Positions 35,301 to 47,475 are shown, numbered from the stretch's first letter. The stretch: DNA of 64,000 nucleotides from Brachycybe producta (GCA_036925085.1 JAUPFP010000039.1:1781001-1845000), one strand, 5' to 3'. Program-made: numbers and translations. Notes: a model not told the origin generated them from the letters alone.

Positions 35301-38300
35301 ATGCATAACGAATGGCGTCATTATTTCGTAGGGTCTAATCGACACGGCCGTCAAAACCAGTCGCAGCGGTTATCTTCAAAGATGTCTCATAAAACACATG
35401 GAGGGAGTTGGCGTTGGATACGATCTGACCGTTCGTGACAGTGACGGCAGCGTCATTCAGGCAAGTGTTTTTTTTTATTTGAAGTACTCTTTCTCGCATG
35501 CTGCAACCATCGTTTGTCGGGTTGAAAACAAGAGGACTGGTTGTGTGACGTCACAAACAACACATTATTGGCAGACCACAAGTTGGTTAGGCTTCATGTC
35601 AACAACGTTTTTATAAAATATATAAAATAAAAGTATATAAAGTAAATGAATTACTTAGAGGCAAAACCGTTTTGGTTGCTTTACACACGTAAATTCGACT
35701 TTTTTCAAGAACAACATTACAAAAAACTTCAAATTGTTTACAAAACTAGAAAGGTAAAATAGCGTTAAGTATTTTTCATGGCAATAAATTAAAAAACAAA
35801 AAAATATTTTATAGTTCAGTTTGAAAATGAACCGTTTTTTTGGTTTTTTCATTGACATTTCACGAAAAACTTTTCGCCTTTTTCAAACTGTCATAAAAAG
35901 TTCATTTTTAAAGATATCATCATTAAAACACTTATTATCAGTCACCAACTATTCTAGTTTCTAAAACACTGAAGTTTTTAGTAATGTTTTTTCCTGAAAA
36001 AGTGTTTTAGAAATAATCTTTTCAAATAAACTTTTTATGACAGTTTGAAAAATGCAAAAATAGTTTTTGTGAAATTTTGATGAAAAACCTAAAAACGGAT
36101 CATTTTCAAACTGACTTATAAAATATTTTATCTTTTTTTTTTAAGTTATTTTCAGAAAGAAAAAAAAACTTAATGTAATCTTTCACCTTTATAGTTTTGA
36201 AACAGTTTGAATTTATCATAATGTTATTCTTGAAAAGAGTTTAATTCACGTTGGTTTCCCAGACAACTTGCGATAATGCTGGACTTAGTGGACCACTTGG
36301 TGGGAGTTAAAGTCAAAAAATTCACATCTCTGAAAGAAAAACATGTGAATTTCACGGTTTTTCAGCTAGTGAGCTAATAATGCCGTCATTTTTTTCTAAA
36401 CAGTTTCAGTACGGAGAAGATTCTTTAGACATTGTCAAAATTCCGTTCTTATGCAAAGAACAGTTTCCTTTTCTACTTGAAAACTTAAAGTCAAACCAAC
36501 AGAACGAAAAAGAAGAGGCTCTTGCAAAAGGAAAGCATTACCAAAAGACGATGAAGAAGACTAAAAAGGTAAGTTATCTACCTGTCGTGTTTGTGGTTGA
36601 CTTTGATGTTCCATATCGCTTTATTTCGCAGGTGCGCAAGTTTCTTCAAAAGGAGGAACTGGAGAAGGAGAGTTTGAGCAGAACAAGTTTGCGAACCGGA
36701 TCTTACTTGAACTTCTCAAAACAAAATCTAGCTCAATTAAAGACGGAATTTCCGGGTTTGAACTTGAAAACACGACGAGAGTACGGAGTCGAGAAACTCA
36801 TGGAAATGTGGTACAATATGGACGAAATAGAAAAGAGGTGAGATTTTTTGTGATGGAGCTACCCTTCTAGTTTCTAAAACACTTTCTAGTGTCTCTTGAT
36901 TTTGCTCTTCTGAAAGACAAAAAATAATTAAGAGTTCAAAAATCGGCTCTTCATAAACGATCTTGACTCGATCGACTCTTTCAGCAAGTACGAACCCAGG
37001 TTACGGAGAGATCCGGTAACATCTCGCTTACGTTCGGACACAACACTTGGCGCTATTTCTGAAAAAATGGACTACATAATCGAGTCTTACCTTAAAGAGG
37101 TTCCCGTCGGATACGAAAAGAAACGCGACGACATCCGTACGATGTTGCATCAGAAAGTTATGAGATCTATGTGTGAACCGGGCGAAGCCGTTGGGTTGCT
37201 CGCGGCTCAGGTTAGTGTGACGACGTTTCTTCCTCTCGAGAAATGATACGATTGAAATTCAAAAGGTGATGTTGATTAAGTCTTGTTTACAGTCTATAGG
37301 AGAACCATCCACCCAGATGACACTAAACACTTTCCACTTTGCCGGCCGTGGTGAAATGAACGTCACTCTAGGAATTCCACGATTGCGAGAGATTTTGATG
37401 ACGGCCAGTGCTAACATCGCCACTCCTACCCTTGAAGTTCCTTTCCTCGCAAACATCTCCAAGTTAGAGAAAAAAGCGGAGAAACTCAAACAGAAACTCA
37501 CTAAGGTCTTCTTATCTGAAGTTCTCGAGAAGATCTCGATAAACGAGAGCATCATCGTCAAGCCAGGGTAAGTACAGTAGGCCCGACCAATACATTTCTG
37601 CTTGAAATTGGTTATAAATGGTGCTCCATGATGGCATTATGCATCCGCATGTGGCCACGTCCATAGAGTTGTACAGGAAAAATATTTTAAGGAGGGAATC
37701 TACAGATACAAGTAATCATAAAAGCGTCTTTTTAGTGAGTTTTTTTTAAAATATATGAATAAATTAACCAGATGGTTAGTTTTTTGAGAGAATTTGTTTG
37801 AAAATAATTGTTGGAGGACAGTTATATTTCAATTGATATTGACGTTTGAAAACTCGTAAAATGATCGTTTTCAAACAGATTGTCACAAAAAAGGAACCAC
37901 CCAGTTAATTTATTTATATATATATAGTTTCGTAAACACCTTAAATTCCGTTGAAAATATATTTTTAAGAAACTCTATACCCTATACTCCATCATATTAG
38001 CTCTTTGAAATAGTTTTCCTGTACAACACTGTGGGTGTAGTCACGCGTGCCGACATGAAATGATGGTAACGCTACCCGAGGAGCATATTTATAACTAAAA
38101 AAACCTCCAGTCCAACCTTTAATACTAACTGGATTTACTTTAACGGCAAAAAAAAAAAACCAGAGTTCGAAAGAGGGTTTACAGAATCCGGTTCCATCTG
38201 CTGCCGTACAAATATTATAAGCACGACTTGTATGTGACTCCGGCCAAGATCCTTTACTTCGTAGAACACGTCTTTTTGTTGTACTTCATTCGCGTTGCAA

Positions 38301-41300
38301 AGAAAAAGTTGAATATAATGCAGAGTTCGACTCTGGTGAGCAATGCGGCGATGAGAGAGACTCATGGTGCACACACTGGAGGAGGCGAAGAAAAAGATTA
38401 TCTAAAAGAGAAGGATGGCGCGGACGTAGAAGAAGGTGGCGAGAAGGACGACGGTGTCAATGACGAAGGTTTGGCTGCTAACCGAAACGACGAGAGTTCG
38501 GAAGACGAGCACGATGACGATGCAGTCGCCGTAAAAAACAGAAATAGGCACAAACAGGAACAAGAATATGATGACGAACAGAACGACGACATGGAATATC
38601 GTGAAGAAGATGACGACGACGATGACGAGGAGGATACCTTTTTGTGTTAGTTTAAGTTAAAAATTGCAGCAAATTTGTAATTAAAGTGGTTTTGCAGAAA
38701 GAGAAAATAGAAAACTAGAAGGGTAGCTCAATCATTTAAGAGTATTTCATGTTGCGATCTTTCAAAATAAGTCTTTTTGCGTGTTTTTAAATTTTCTCTT
38801 TAAAAAAGTTTAGTTTGAAAGATATCAACATGAAAATCCCCTTGAGGTGGTTTATAAAGAGTAAATAAATGGTGCCACTCGAAATCTGATTATGATGTCT
38901 TTCAAATACAAAATGCAGAGAAACTTAAATGTGTTTTAGAAACTAGAAGAGTAAGTAGCTCATTCAATTGTGTGTATTTTTTATTTTATCTTTTAAAATA
39001 AGCTTTTTTTTTTATAAAAGTTTTCAAATAACCCAGCAATAAGTAGACGATATTTTTTTTAATTTTTGGGCTATAAAACGTTTATTGGGAAAGATATGAA
39101 CATGAAATAGCCTTAAGTGATTGACCTACACTTCTAGTTTCTAAAAGACTTAAGTTTCTCTTTATTTTGCTCTTGAATAGAATTAATTCAAAATAGATTT
39201 ATTACTTTTATTTTAACCACAAGCGAATAATTCAAAGTTGGAATCGGAAGAAGATGATCCTACAGATGTATCAGAGTCTGAAAGGCCGTTGTCGTCGCAG
39301 GAGTGGACGACAAACATAAGCGACACAGAAATTACGAGTAGAATTGCAGTGAGTTAATTAAATTTTGTTGTGCAGTTCTCTCGGCAATGAACCAAGTTTT
39401 GAATTTCTACTTTTTTTCTTAGCATGTTTTGTCGCTAAGTTCATTTTTTACGGACTATAATTTCGACACTGAGAACGAGGAATGGTGGGAAGTCACGATT
39501 CAGGTTTGCAACAGAAATTTAATGCGGGACCTCGGAGGGGGAGTGCAGTAGCGATTTTCAGCTCCAATTTTTAGTGACCTTAAGTTAAAATGACAGCACT
39601 TTGTAACCTCGACAAATAAAAACGCGCTACTGAGAGAGGGAGGGGGGAGCTAAATCTTACGCCGTTTTAGGCTCTTAGCACACGGAGCGCTTTTCAACTG
39701 CAAAATGAAGTCGGGTTGTGTTACGTATGACAAGGGCCGACCTTGTCATACGGAGACATTTGGGCCATATTCCAACCACCGCAGTGGTCGGGTTTGCAGT
39801 CGAAAAGTGTTCCGTGTGCCATGGGCCTTAGTGTCATTGTTTCGCATTTACGTCTTTTACGATAAAATCGTGAATGGATTACTTTAACGAAGGCTGCATG
39901 ATCACAATTTTGTTAAAAATGTTTGTTAATTTGACAAGTTTAAATGACATGCAAACATTTACAGGTTGGTCTGACTGCAAAACGATTGGACATGATTACG
40001 TTACTTGTGGAAGAAGCAAAGAAATCCGTCGTCCACGAAACACCCGGCATCAATAGGGCTTTTGTGGTCGATCGTACGGACGAAAAAGGCAACAAACAGA
40101 AACTTCTCAAGACGGACGGAATCAACATACAGGTATATAACACAAATGGAAATTCAAACGGGGAGAAAGAGGGCGAGGGCCCCCCTTCCCTCCACCCACC
40201 CCATTTTCCCCCCACTCAAACGGTTTTACTTTTATTAATCTCGTCCATTTTTCTTTTGTTTCATATTTAAGGAAATTTTCAACAATGACAAACTTTTGGA
40301 TTTGAACCGATTGTATTGCAATGATATACATGCAATGGCAAACACTTACGGCATCGAGGCTGCCTTCAGGGTCATCGTAAAGGTAAGGAGTAGGGGCGTA
40401 GCTAGGGACCCGCAATTGCGGAGGAGGGGGGTGTGGGGGCAGGAGGTTTGGGGCGCTTTATTTTGAAAGATATCAACATGAAAATACCTTTAAGTGACTG
40501 AGCTTCCCCTTCTAGTTTCTAAAACACTTAAATGTCTCTTTAATTTTGCCCCCGAAGGACGGAATAATCAAAAGTTCTAATATCAGTTGTTCGTAAAACT
40601 ATCTTTAATATTTTCTTCAGCCATTTAATTAATTTAGTACTTTTTGCAGGGATTTATTTCTATTTGGATAAAATTTACAACTTCTAAAAACGATTTGCAG
40701 ATTTTTGAATTTTTATTTGCAGAATAAAAGTTTTGGCTATAATTATGACACTCATCTTCGGGGATTTATATGAAAGTAGGCCTTGAGAAAAACTTAAGCC
40801 CCCGAAAAAGCGAATCTCGGATCCCCTTTTGTTCGTTATTTGTGTGTTATTTGTGTTTGTATATATTGGAAACCCATTTATCAAATAGGTTAGCATAATT
40901 TAAAGCTAGGAGGCAGCACTCGAACCAGGCAAATGCATAAAAAAAAGCCTTTGGTCTGTCGAGTCACGTAAAAAGATAAGGTGAGAATTATTGGAGGAGC
41001 CACTGAGTGAATGGAGTGTTTGAGGGGGGAGAGAGAGAGAGAGAGAGAGAGAGAGTAAGGAGGGGTATTAACATTGCGAATCCACGAGTTGTCACTTAAA
41101 ATATTCATGAGTGACTCACAAACCCCTCACCCCCCCCCACCCCTTTTGTCTTCTCTAAATTCTCCTCCTTCTCCCTTTCACTACTAAATCATATTCCCAC
41201 CCACACCTCGCATCTACATGGTTAATAATAATATTGGTAGAGCAAAACCATTAATTTTGATGATATTGATCGTTTTGGCTAAAGTTAGCAACAAAATTAC

Positions 41301-44300
41301 TTCATGAAAATTGACCTCAACCTTTTCTAAAAAAAAAAACCTGCATCTCTATATAAAATGCAATTTTCTTGTTGTTGGTTACAACTTGAATTTCAAAATT
41401 GTTTACTTTCCGGTTGATTTTGAAAATACAATTCTGGAGAAGAAGAAAAAAAAAATCAACTGTTTCGTATACAACCAAACTAGGTTACAACTTATAAGCA
41501 GGAACCTCGGATATAACAACACAATTTCTATGAATTTTACTGTTCTCGTTGAAAACGGCAAAAAAAAAAAAATGTGAAGTTAGTCGCGAATTTCAGTTAC
41601 CGAACTCAAAACGGTTGAAATAAAATTTGGAATGAAAGGTTAAACCTAAAGGAGTCCTTTAAGAATTGGGCCTAAATGAAACGTACTACGGAAAGCGGAC
41701 GTGTAGAAAATAGATATTTTTACTAATAATAACTAATCTGACATATTTAAATGACGAAAAATAGGTTACCTCGGATACGACGTCACAAAAACACTCGGGT
41801 TCGGTTCCTTGAATGACGCTATAACCGAGTTTGACTGTATTTAATCTATCTCACCCTTACAGCAATAAATATATAAATTGTTTTGTAGCCGTAAGTGACA
41901 ATGAATGCTAATGAGATTGTATTTTACCATCAAGAAGAAGAAGAAGAAGACACGAGTAATTCGATTAAGAAAGTTCATGTTAGGAATTGTATGAAAATTC
42001 AATTTCTAACCTGCCCTTTTCCTTTAATAATAACTCTTCTCTTTTCCTCCCTTCTACTCTCCTCCTTCTTCCACTTCACCGAACTTTATTTCAGGGTGTT
42101 GAGGTTAATGAAATTCCAAACACTGGCACCATGTTCTATATACACACACAGTAGACTTAAACAACAGTGTTCTTTACTTGAATATCATCAGAATTGTGTT
42201 GTTATTTCTTATCTCCCAACTGGAATCAACCCTTGCATTATTGTTCATTTTGCAAAAGGTTTCTCCACAATAACAAAAGATTGGAAGCAGAAAAAAAAGG
42301 AAAAGTCTTTTGGACATTTCAAATGTGTAGCAAGAAGATCATCTACAAAGTGTCCTCAAAAAATGTTCACACACTTTGCTTGTTAATAACTGTCATGTTT
42401 ATTTTCTTAAATTTAAATCTATAATTTTATAATTAAAAATAAATGTGACAATAATGATTACACATAAAACAGCATTATTACATGTTTTATGTTTAAATGA
42501 TGCATTTTATGTCAGTGCTTGTATTTTGCAACAATTTTCTTTGATTTCTTCCCATTTATGCAAATATAGCAACAAATACTGTAGCAATACGTTACTTGAT
42601 GTTTGCAGATGTCAGCAATGCCTTGAGGAGACTAAAGGACATTTTGAACACTTACGATAATGCTTAATTTAAGCATAAAACATGTAATGCTTTTTATATA
42701 TACATGTATATCTAACCTTTCTTCTAACATTTACTCTTAATTATAAAATAAATTAAATTTAAGAAATGTGTTCAACTAATGTGTGTATACATTTTTAGGG
42801 GGACTCTGTATATTTCTTTTTGGTCAGATCCAATGTTAACAACCCATAGATGGATGGATATATATATATATATGCAGTGATAATAAGGAATGATCATTTT
42901 AAGATGGGGTGGCACCAATAGTGTGTGTGTGTGGGTTTGCTTATATTTTGCAGGAAATGAACAATCGAGACTAGAATATTTAACGAAGTTGACTAAGGAG
43001 AAGAAGCAAGAGAAAATAAATGTGATCATGGAATGAGAGAAAAAAGCATTAGTAAAAATCCTTCCATGTTTTATATTCTATGGATGGATGGGTTAAGATT
43101 GCATTAAATTTCTATGAACTCTTTCCTCTCCTTACAAACCCCTGAACCTCGACCCCCCCTACCCTCCTCCTCCTCCTCCAATTCCATACACGCAATGAAA
43201 GAATCATCGTCACCATCATCATCTATATGTATGCCATTTATTGATCCAAACACTTGATTAATTATTTGAGCAATGTTAAACGACCCCCACTCACATCCCC
43301 CTTATTTCTCTTTTGGGTCCCTGGATGAAATTTGGGATCTCTCTTCTCCTCATCATCATCATCATGTAGATTCTTTTTGAAATGAGAGAGCTGTTTGCTC
43401 TTTATCGGGATGTACATTGGTGGCCCCTATTTTCCAAAAACCCCAAATTCTAATCAGTCTCAAACAAAAATATAAATAACCCCTTAACTTTGTTTCCCTG
43501 TGGCATAGTTTAGAATTTTGTTGGTTTGTTAAAAAAAAAAAAAAAAAAAAAGAGAACCTCCTCCTCCTCGTGAATGGAGTTCCATGGGATTTTCTTATGG
43601 CATTGATGCAACCATTGATTGCCTTTCGTCAGGGGGCGAATTTCAATGGAAAAGATAAAAACATCCATTATCATTTATTTAGGTCACATAAAAACAATGA
43701 GAACCACAATTTTTATAAAAAAAAATATATATTCGAATATAACTTTAAATATGGTCTCTCTACATTTTAGAAACTAGAAGAAGGATATATTCAAAATCTA
43801 TTATTAAATCTCTCAAAATTTCTATTATTTGGTTTTATTTTTTTAGCTAAAAAAATTTAAAGTTTCTTTCATTTTAAAACTGAAATAAAAAGATAAAGAT
43901 AATTTAGAAAATGCTTCTTGTCAAGTAATTCGTTTACTCATCTAGTTTTTAAATTTTTTAGTTATGAATTTTTTTATCCAAACTATGGTTTATATATTCA
44001 ATTTAACTTGACACTTGAACTTTCCGAGTAGAGTACCAACATACACTCGTAGAGCATTTAAAAATACAGGGTAATTGGGGGGGGGGGAGGATTTAAGAGT
44101 GATGATTTCAATGGTGAGATTTCAAATAAGCTTGTTAGTCAGTTTGAAAATGGCCAACTTTAAGAAGATAATGTTTGATCTCTCAACACATTTTTAAAAG
44201 ATATTAGACATCAACATGAAAATACCTTTAAGGTGGGGTTTAAAGTGTGTAAACGTCAACTTTTCATTACTCGTGTCTTTGGAGGTGCAAAACGAAGAGA

Positions 44301-47300
44301 AACTTAAAAGTGGGTTTTAGTAACTAGAAGGGTTGCTCATTCCTCTTAAGGGTGTTTTCATGTTTTTGATATCTTTCAAAATAAGCATTTTTATGCGAGT
44401 TTGAAAATGATCCAACTTTAAACAATATTTTCAATTGTTTATAAAAAGTTTATTTTGAAAAATATCAAAATGAAAATACGCGCAACGTAATTGAACTGCC
44501 CTTCTAGTTTCTAAAACACTTTCTATTTTTTTCTTAATTTTTCTCTTCTGATCAGACGTAATACTCAAAAGTTCTAATATCAGCTGTTCTTAAAATATTG
44601 ACGTTCACTATGTAATAATTAGGACTCGGATTTTTATGCATTATCAAACAAATGTTTCTCAATCTCTTGCCCAGGAGCCAATTTCCTAAAGTAACAATTC
44701 CGGTGAGATCGATCAACAATTGTTTTTTTTTTCAATCAAAACACTGGTTAAAGGCTAGAACTTTTCTAGTTGATAACTGATAGTAACCAGATAGCTAGCC
44801 TCTCTAACCAGCCTTTTTTTATTAGAAAGCGCATAATTGCAGTTACTCTAATGATGATGATGATGATAATTACATCACAGTTGGCATTTTGGTCACAAAT
44901 TGAGAAACATTTGCTTTGATATTTGCATTAAAATCCCGAACCCTAATAATAATAATAATAATAATAATAAAAAGATGGCGTGTGTTATTTCAACAATGGT
45001 AAAGAAACGGATGGAGAGGAGGACAAAAGAGAAAAGAAATAAAATGAAGATAGTGGGGTGCGTTAAGGCTAGAAAGTGTGTTGATGATGGCGCCATGAAA
45101 AGGAGGGGAAAAAATAACAAAGTTATCGATTAGATGGTTGGTGACTGGGGTTGGTTCTATGATGACGTCAGTAGACCTAAAGAGAAAAAGCGAGACGGTT
45201 TCGCAGACAGACCGGCGCCAAAATCAGGCGCCATACCGTCTGGAGGGGGGAGGGGTAAAAAAAGGGAGAAGAAGAAGGAGGAGGAGGGAGAGAGGGGAGT
45301 TTCTTACCGTACAAACATCAATAATTGAAAAGCAGCTTCAACCATCCAGCCATCCCTCTCTCCCTCCCACACACATCTTATTTAAAAAGCTCCCCCTTGT
45401 TTTTCATAGGTAGGCTTTTCTGTCTATCTTACATTGATTCACTTTTAGGCGCCTTTCTTTTCTTCAGCCACATATTATTATTACATTGTAGGGCGAAAAA
45501 AAAATGTGTTGGCTGATTCACAATGGAAAAATCTATGTGACTTTCGTCTTTTAAGTGGTGGTTTTTTTTGGTAATAAATACTACATATGTTGGAAATAAG
45601 TCATTCTGTAAAATTACTAGTTAATGTACAAAAACCAATTCGAGAGTAAATTTTCTTAACTGGTAACATTTTAGGTAATTTGCACCGTGCGTTGAATTGG
45701 CCAATTGTGTACTTCCCCCCCCCCCCCCCCCCCCCCCCCCTTGTCTACATACATTTTTGCCGATTGGAGGCAACTCATTTAAGACGGTTTTATGAACAGC
45801 TGATTATTCTTGTTTTAACAGAAGCAAAATAATAAAACTTGTATCGGGTTTTAGGGTAAATTTTCGTGTTGATGATATCCTTCAAAATAAACTTTTGAGT
45901 TTGAAAATAACCCAATTTTTAAATAAACTTTTAATAGAAAAGGAACCTTTCTAGTTTCTAACACCAGTTTCTCTTAATTTTACACGTGAAAGACAGAATT
46001 AACCAGAGTTTGTGAAATGTTTACACTTAAAAAAAACTGTTTAGTGCCAGATTTATTAAGTTTGGCGCGGTTTCATTTTAGCCTCTATGTACAGCCTTCA
46101 GCTCGATGACACTAAATGATCACTATTTTTCATTGTTGGTACAAATTACTTTTCTTCTTCTTCTTCCAATTTGGCGTTATCAATTCAGCGGCACCCAGTG
46201 CACAATGCAACAGAATGCACCAATTATGACATTAAAATAGTTAGAAACGAAAAAAAGTCAGTGTTAAAAGTACAAGTCGTGTTATTAATAGGCTAATAAT
46301 AAAAATTGACTAAAAGAGTAATCGATTGAAAATGGGACCAGCTGCGCTCCCCCCCCCCCCCTTTAAGCTCAGTCCCCCTTTTTCCGTACATTGCATCACT
46401 CACGTTAATTGGAGACAGGAGAGAGAAAAAGACAATTTGTCAAGACGAATACATGAAATTAGATCACTTTCGGAGTTCCTCCAACCCCCCCCCCCCCCCC
46501 CCCCCCCCCTTTCACCCATGCATCCTCCTCCTCCTCCTCTTCTTCCGACATATTAAGTTTGTTCTCATTTAGAATCTTTTAATAATAGAAAGACAAACAT
46601 CTGTGGCAATTAAGCGAAACGATGATGAAACTTAGAAGAAAAAAAAAGTTCTATAATGCAAAAGTGCATATTTTGCTCACAAACACATTCATATATCGAA
46701 ATTGCGAGTTTCTAATTAACTCTTTGTAATTGTGTAGGTAGCTATGTGTATATGATGGAAATTAGTGCAACGTTAATAACACAACTAACTGTAGGCAAAC
46801 TTTATTCATCTTGTGTGTTTCTATATGAAATAGAAGAAAATGAGTCTTAATTAGAAAAAAAAGTGGGGGCTAATAATTACATAACACGCGCACTCTCACA
46901 TAGACAGACACCCACAATACAAACACCCAAGTCTCTCATTTCTTTTCTAGGGTTATTAAGAAAGTATCTTTTGATTGAATTAATTCATTTTTGAGCGTGT
47001 GCGTTGTTGTCATTGTCGTTGTGTTAACAAAAACACAACTTGTGTAATTATTTATAAATTTTTTTTTGAAATTTCTGTTTGCAGGAGGTTCAGAATGTGT
47101 TTCGAGTTTACGGCATCGAGATCAACCCGAGGCATCTGCTACTCGTAGCCGACTACATGACGTTCGATGGTGCTTATCATGCCTTCAACAGAAAGAATCT
47201 CGAGAAAAATGCCTCGCCACTTCAACAGATGACTTTCGAAGCGACCACTCAGTTTCTCAAACAGGCCACCTTCATGGGTACGTTTCAGCCCCTCTTAATC

Positions 47301-47475
47301 CCTTTCTTTTTTTCCCTCAATCAGGAATAAATGTTTGTAATGTTTCTCGTTATTCCCAGGTTTTAAGGATCCGATTAAGTCACCTTCAGCCAGGTTAATC
47401 GTTGGGAGATTGGTTAATTGTGGAACGGGATCGTTCAGGGGATCGTTCAGCATGATGCAACCCATCATAACTTAA
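26376..47475 (+). CDS. POLR1A: RNA polymerase I largest subunit RPA1/RPA190
   Basis: Catalytic subunit of nucleolar RNA polymerase I, which makes pre-rRNA. Exons: 26376-26541, 26609-26736, 27612-27849, 28689-28935, 30127-30409, 30495-30632, 31472-31612, 31685-31905, 32335-32461, 32540-32623, 32708-32846, 32934-33048, 33447-33639, 33723-33893, 33962-34078, 34617-34831, 34900-34984, 35066-35266, 35332-35460, 36404-36568, 36632-36837, 36985-37210, 37293-37567, 38164-38645, 39224-39348, 39423-39503, 39965-40132, 40272-40382, 47085-47277, 47360-47475. These give 1761 codons plus stop, all phases consistent; human RPA1 is about 1720. Visible features: clamp zinc segment ([11 protein letters not shown] then GHFGH), RQPTLHKPS, the Mg-binding [10 protein letters not shown] near residue 613, a bridge-helix region (LDKAHCG), trigger-loop region ([19 protein letters not shown]) and an acidic jaw insertion ([11 protein letters not shown], exon 24). 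The C-terminus keeps SPLQQMTFE. Two introns, at 33049 and 35461, use GC donors. Confidence 0.98.
26790..26945. repeat. Hairpin repeat family B, copy 3
   Basis: CGATTAGCAACCGCTAGCCT at about 26798 and the inverse GGAGGCTAGCAACTGCTAG at about 26858, followed by GCATAGAGGCTAAGCAGC. In the second POLR1A intron. Confidence 0.6.
27220..27442. repeat. Family A MITE in POLR1A intron 2
   Basis: Both arms are present: GATTTTGAAACTAGAACGGT, AGCTCAATCACTTAAGGTG, and the inverse TTCAATTACTCCTGTAGTTT then CTAGTTTCTCG. A half copy precedes it at 27118-27180. Confidence 0.7.
27850..28688. other. POLR1A intron 3
   Basis: Noncoding between residues GGGES and LNESS. No repeat family of the window was recognised, except short palindromic patches. 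The donor could be GTACGT at 27850 or GTAAAT at 27854. Only the first keeps the frame with the acceptor at 28688. Confidence 0.6.
29160..29970. repeat. Three family A MITE copies in tandem
   Basis: Copies at about 29160-29420, 29455-29712 and 29750-29970 lie head to tail in one POLR1A intron (28936-30126). The first shows the longest left end, starting near AAAGTGTAAACGGTGCCTCT. Each copy carries TTTTAGAAACTAGAAG and the inverted TTCTAGTTTCTAAAA-type end. The second and third differ in the interior. Confidence 0.7.
30805..31330. repeat. Family A arms flanking a family B copy
   Basis: A left half of a family A element (about 30805-30900) and a right half (about 31195-31330) are separated by a family B copy (30920-31055, GAGCTGCTAAGCCTCCAATC to TATAGAGGCTAAGTGG) and unique DNA. 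This looks like an insertion of B into A within a POLR1A intron. Confidence 0.5.
33130..33380. repeat. Family A MITE in a GC-AG intron of POLR1A
   Basis: Contains CTAGAACGATGATAGCTTAAATC and TTTCATGTTGATATCTTTCA in the left arm, and the inverse GGGGCTACCCTTCTAGTTTC in the right arm. Fills most of intron 33049-33446. Confidence 0.65.
34253..34480. repeat. Dispersed repeat family C, copy 3
   Basis: Starts CTCTGCAAGCAGACCAAAAG and continues with CAGAGGGACAATTAAATCC and GAAATGCCTCGTTAGAATA, matching 899-990. In the POLR1A intron 34079-34616. Confidence 0.5.
35730..36215. repeat. Two family A variant copies
   Basis: The two elements lie at about 35730-35975 and 35998-36215. Each has TTTTAGAAA/TTCTAGTTT-type ends and inner TCATAAAAAGTTCATTTTTA or TTATGACAGTTTGAAAA. 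They occupy the POLR1A intron with the GCAAGT donor. Confidence 0.55.
37605..38095. repeat. MITE with ~75 bp imperfect terminal inverted repeats
   Basis: Left end TTATAAATGGTGCTCCATGA to GAGTTGTACAGGAAAA; right end TTTTCCTGTACAACACTGTG to GGAGCATATTTATAA. Shared end sequences and spacing indicate a single ~490 bp element in POLR1A intron 23. No coding capacity. Confidence 0.7.
38690..39178. repeat. Two adjacent family A MITEs
   Basis: Copies at about 38690-38880 and 38915-39178. The second has clear ends: ACTTAAATGTGTTTTAGAAAC and TTCTAGTTTCTAAAAGACTT. In POLR1A intron 24. Confidence 0.7.
39677..39822. repeat. 146-bp hairpin element
   Basis: Outer arms GCACACGGAGCGCTTTTCAA and CTGCAAA pair with TTTGCAGTCGAAAAGTGTTC and CGTGTGC. 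At the centre, TATGACAAGG-GCCGA-CCTTGTCATA is a perfect hairpin. The whole sequence can fold into one long stem. In POLR1A intron 26. Confidence 0.75.
40392..40456. mobile_element. Terminal fragment of hAT-like element (GGGGCGTAGCTAGG end)
   Basis: TAGGGGCGTAGCTAGGGACC, then CGCAATTGCGG and a G-rich run, matches the left end of the element at 56573. It begins 10 bases after the donor of the preceding POLR1A exon. The remainder is absent; a family A right arm follows at about 40460-40560. Confidence 0.6.
41472..41846. mobile_element. Tigger/pogo-like non-autonomous element
   Basis: The right end GCTATAACCGAGTTTGACTG matches the inverse of CAGTCAAACTCGGTTATAGC at 56465; the left end is degraded. 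The interior CCTCGGATATAACAACAC and AACGGCAAAAAAA stretches recur in the 56466-57575 copy. Ends of this CAGTC-AAC-CGGTTATAAC form are typical of pogo/Tigger families. Confidence 0.6.
42445..42815 (+). mobile_element. Mariner-type transposase C-terminal remnant
   Basis: The frame ends [20 protein letters not shown] then stop at 42658. A [GK]GHFEHL end preceded by a Cys/Arg stretch is a common C-terminus of Tc1/mariner-superfamily transposases. A terminal TTAGGGGGACTCTGTATA follows at about 42796. Related remnants: 57688-57873 (minus) and 58060-58250 (plus). The catalytic part is missing. Confidence 0.6.
44622..44945. repeat. ~320 bp element with inverted ends, copy 1
   Basis: Left end CTCGGATTTTTATGCATTAT then CAAATGTTTCTCAATCT. 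Right end TTGAGAAACATTTGCTTTGA then GCATTAAAATCCCGA. The interior has GGCTAGAACTTTTCTAGT and GATAGTAACCAGATAG. Copy 2, at 51290-51810, carries an insertion. Confidence 0.7.
45715..45740. repeat. Homopolymer C26
   Basis: Twenty-six consecutive C in POLR1A intron 28. A similar C25 tract lies at 46485-46509. Confidence 0.9.

Larger units (their letters stand above)
40383..47084. other. POLR1A intron 28 (6.7 kb), repeat-rich
   Basis: The longest intron of the gene, just before its last two exons. It holds a hAT-type end (40392), GA repeats (41033), a Tigger-like element (41472), a mariner-type transposase remnant (42445) and family A copies at 43765-43970, 44290-44545 and 45855-45990. An inverted-end element (44622) and two 25-26-base C tracts (45715-45740, 46485-46509) are also present. 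Plus-strand frames at 41895-42386 and 45138-45413 show no recognisable domain and look like chance in biased sequence. Confidence 0.6.

Noticed and set aside
38398..38592. Minus-strand Ser-rich frame
   Set aside because: Antisense of the acidic exon of POLR1A, which is supported by phase and homology.
41895..42386. 163-codon plus-strand frame inside POLR1A intron 28
   Set aside because: No domain recognised; a GAA run and a hydrophobic stretch are consistent with chance in biased sequence, and a transposase remnant follows.
45138..45413. Lys/Arg-rich overlapping frames
   Set aside because: Purine-rich intronic sequence; codes basic repeats in all frames and has no homology signal.
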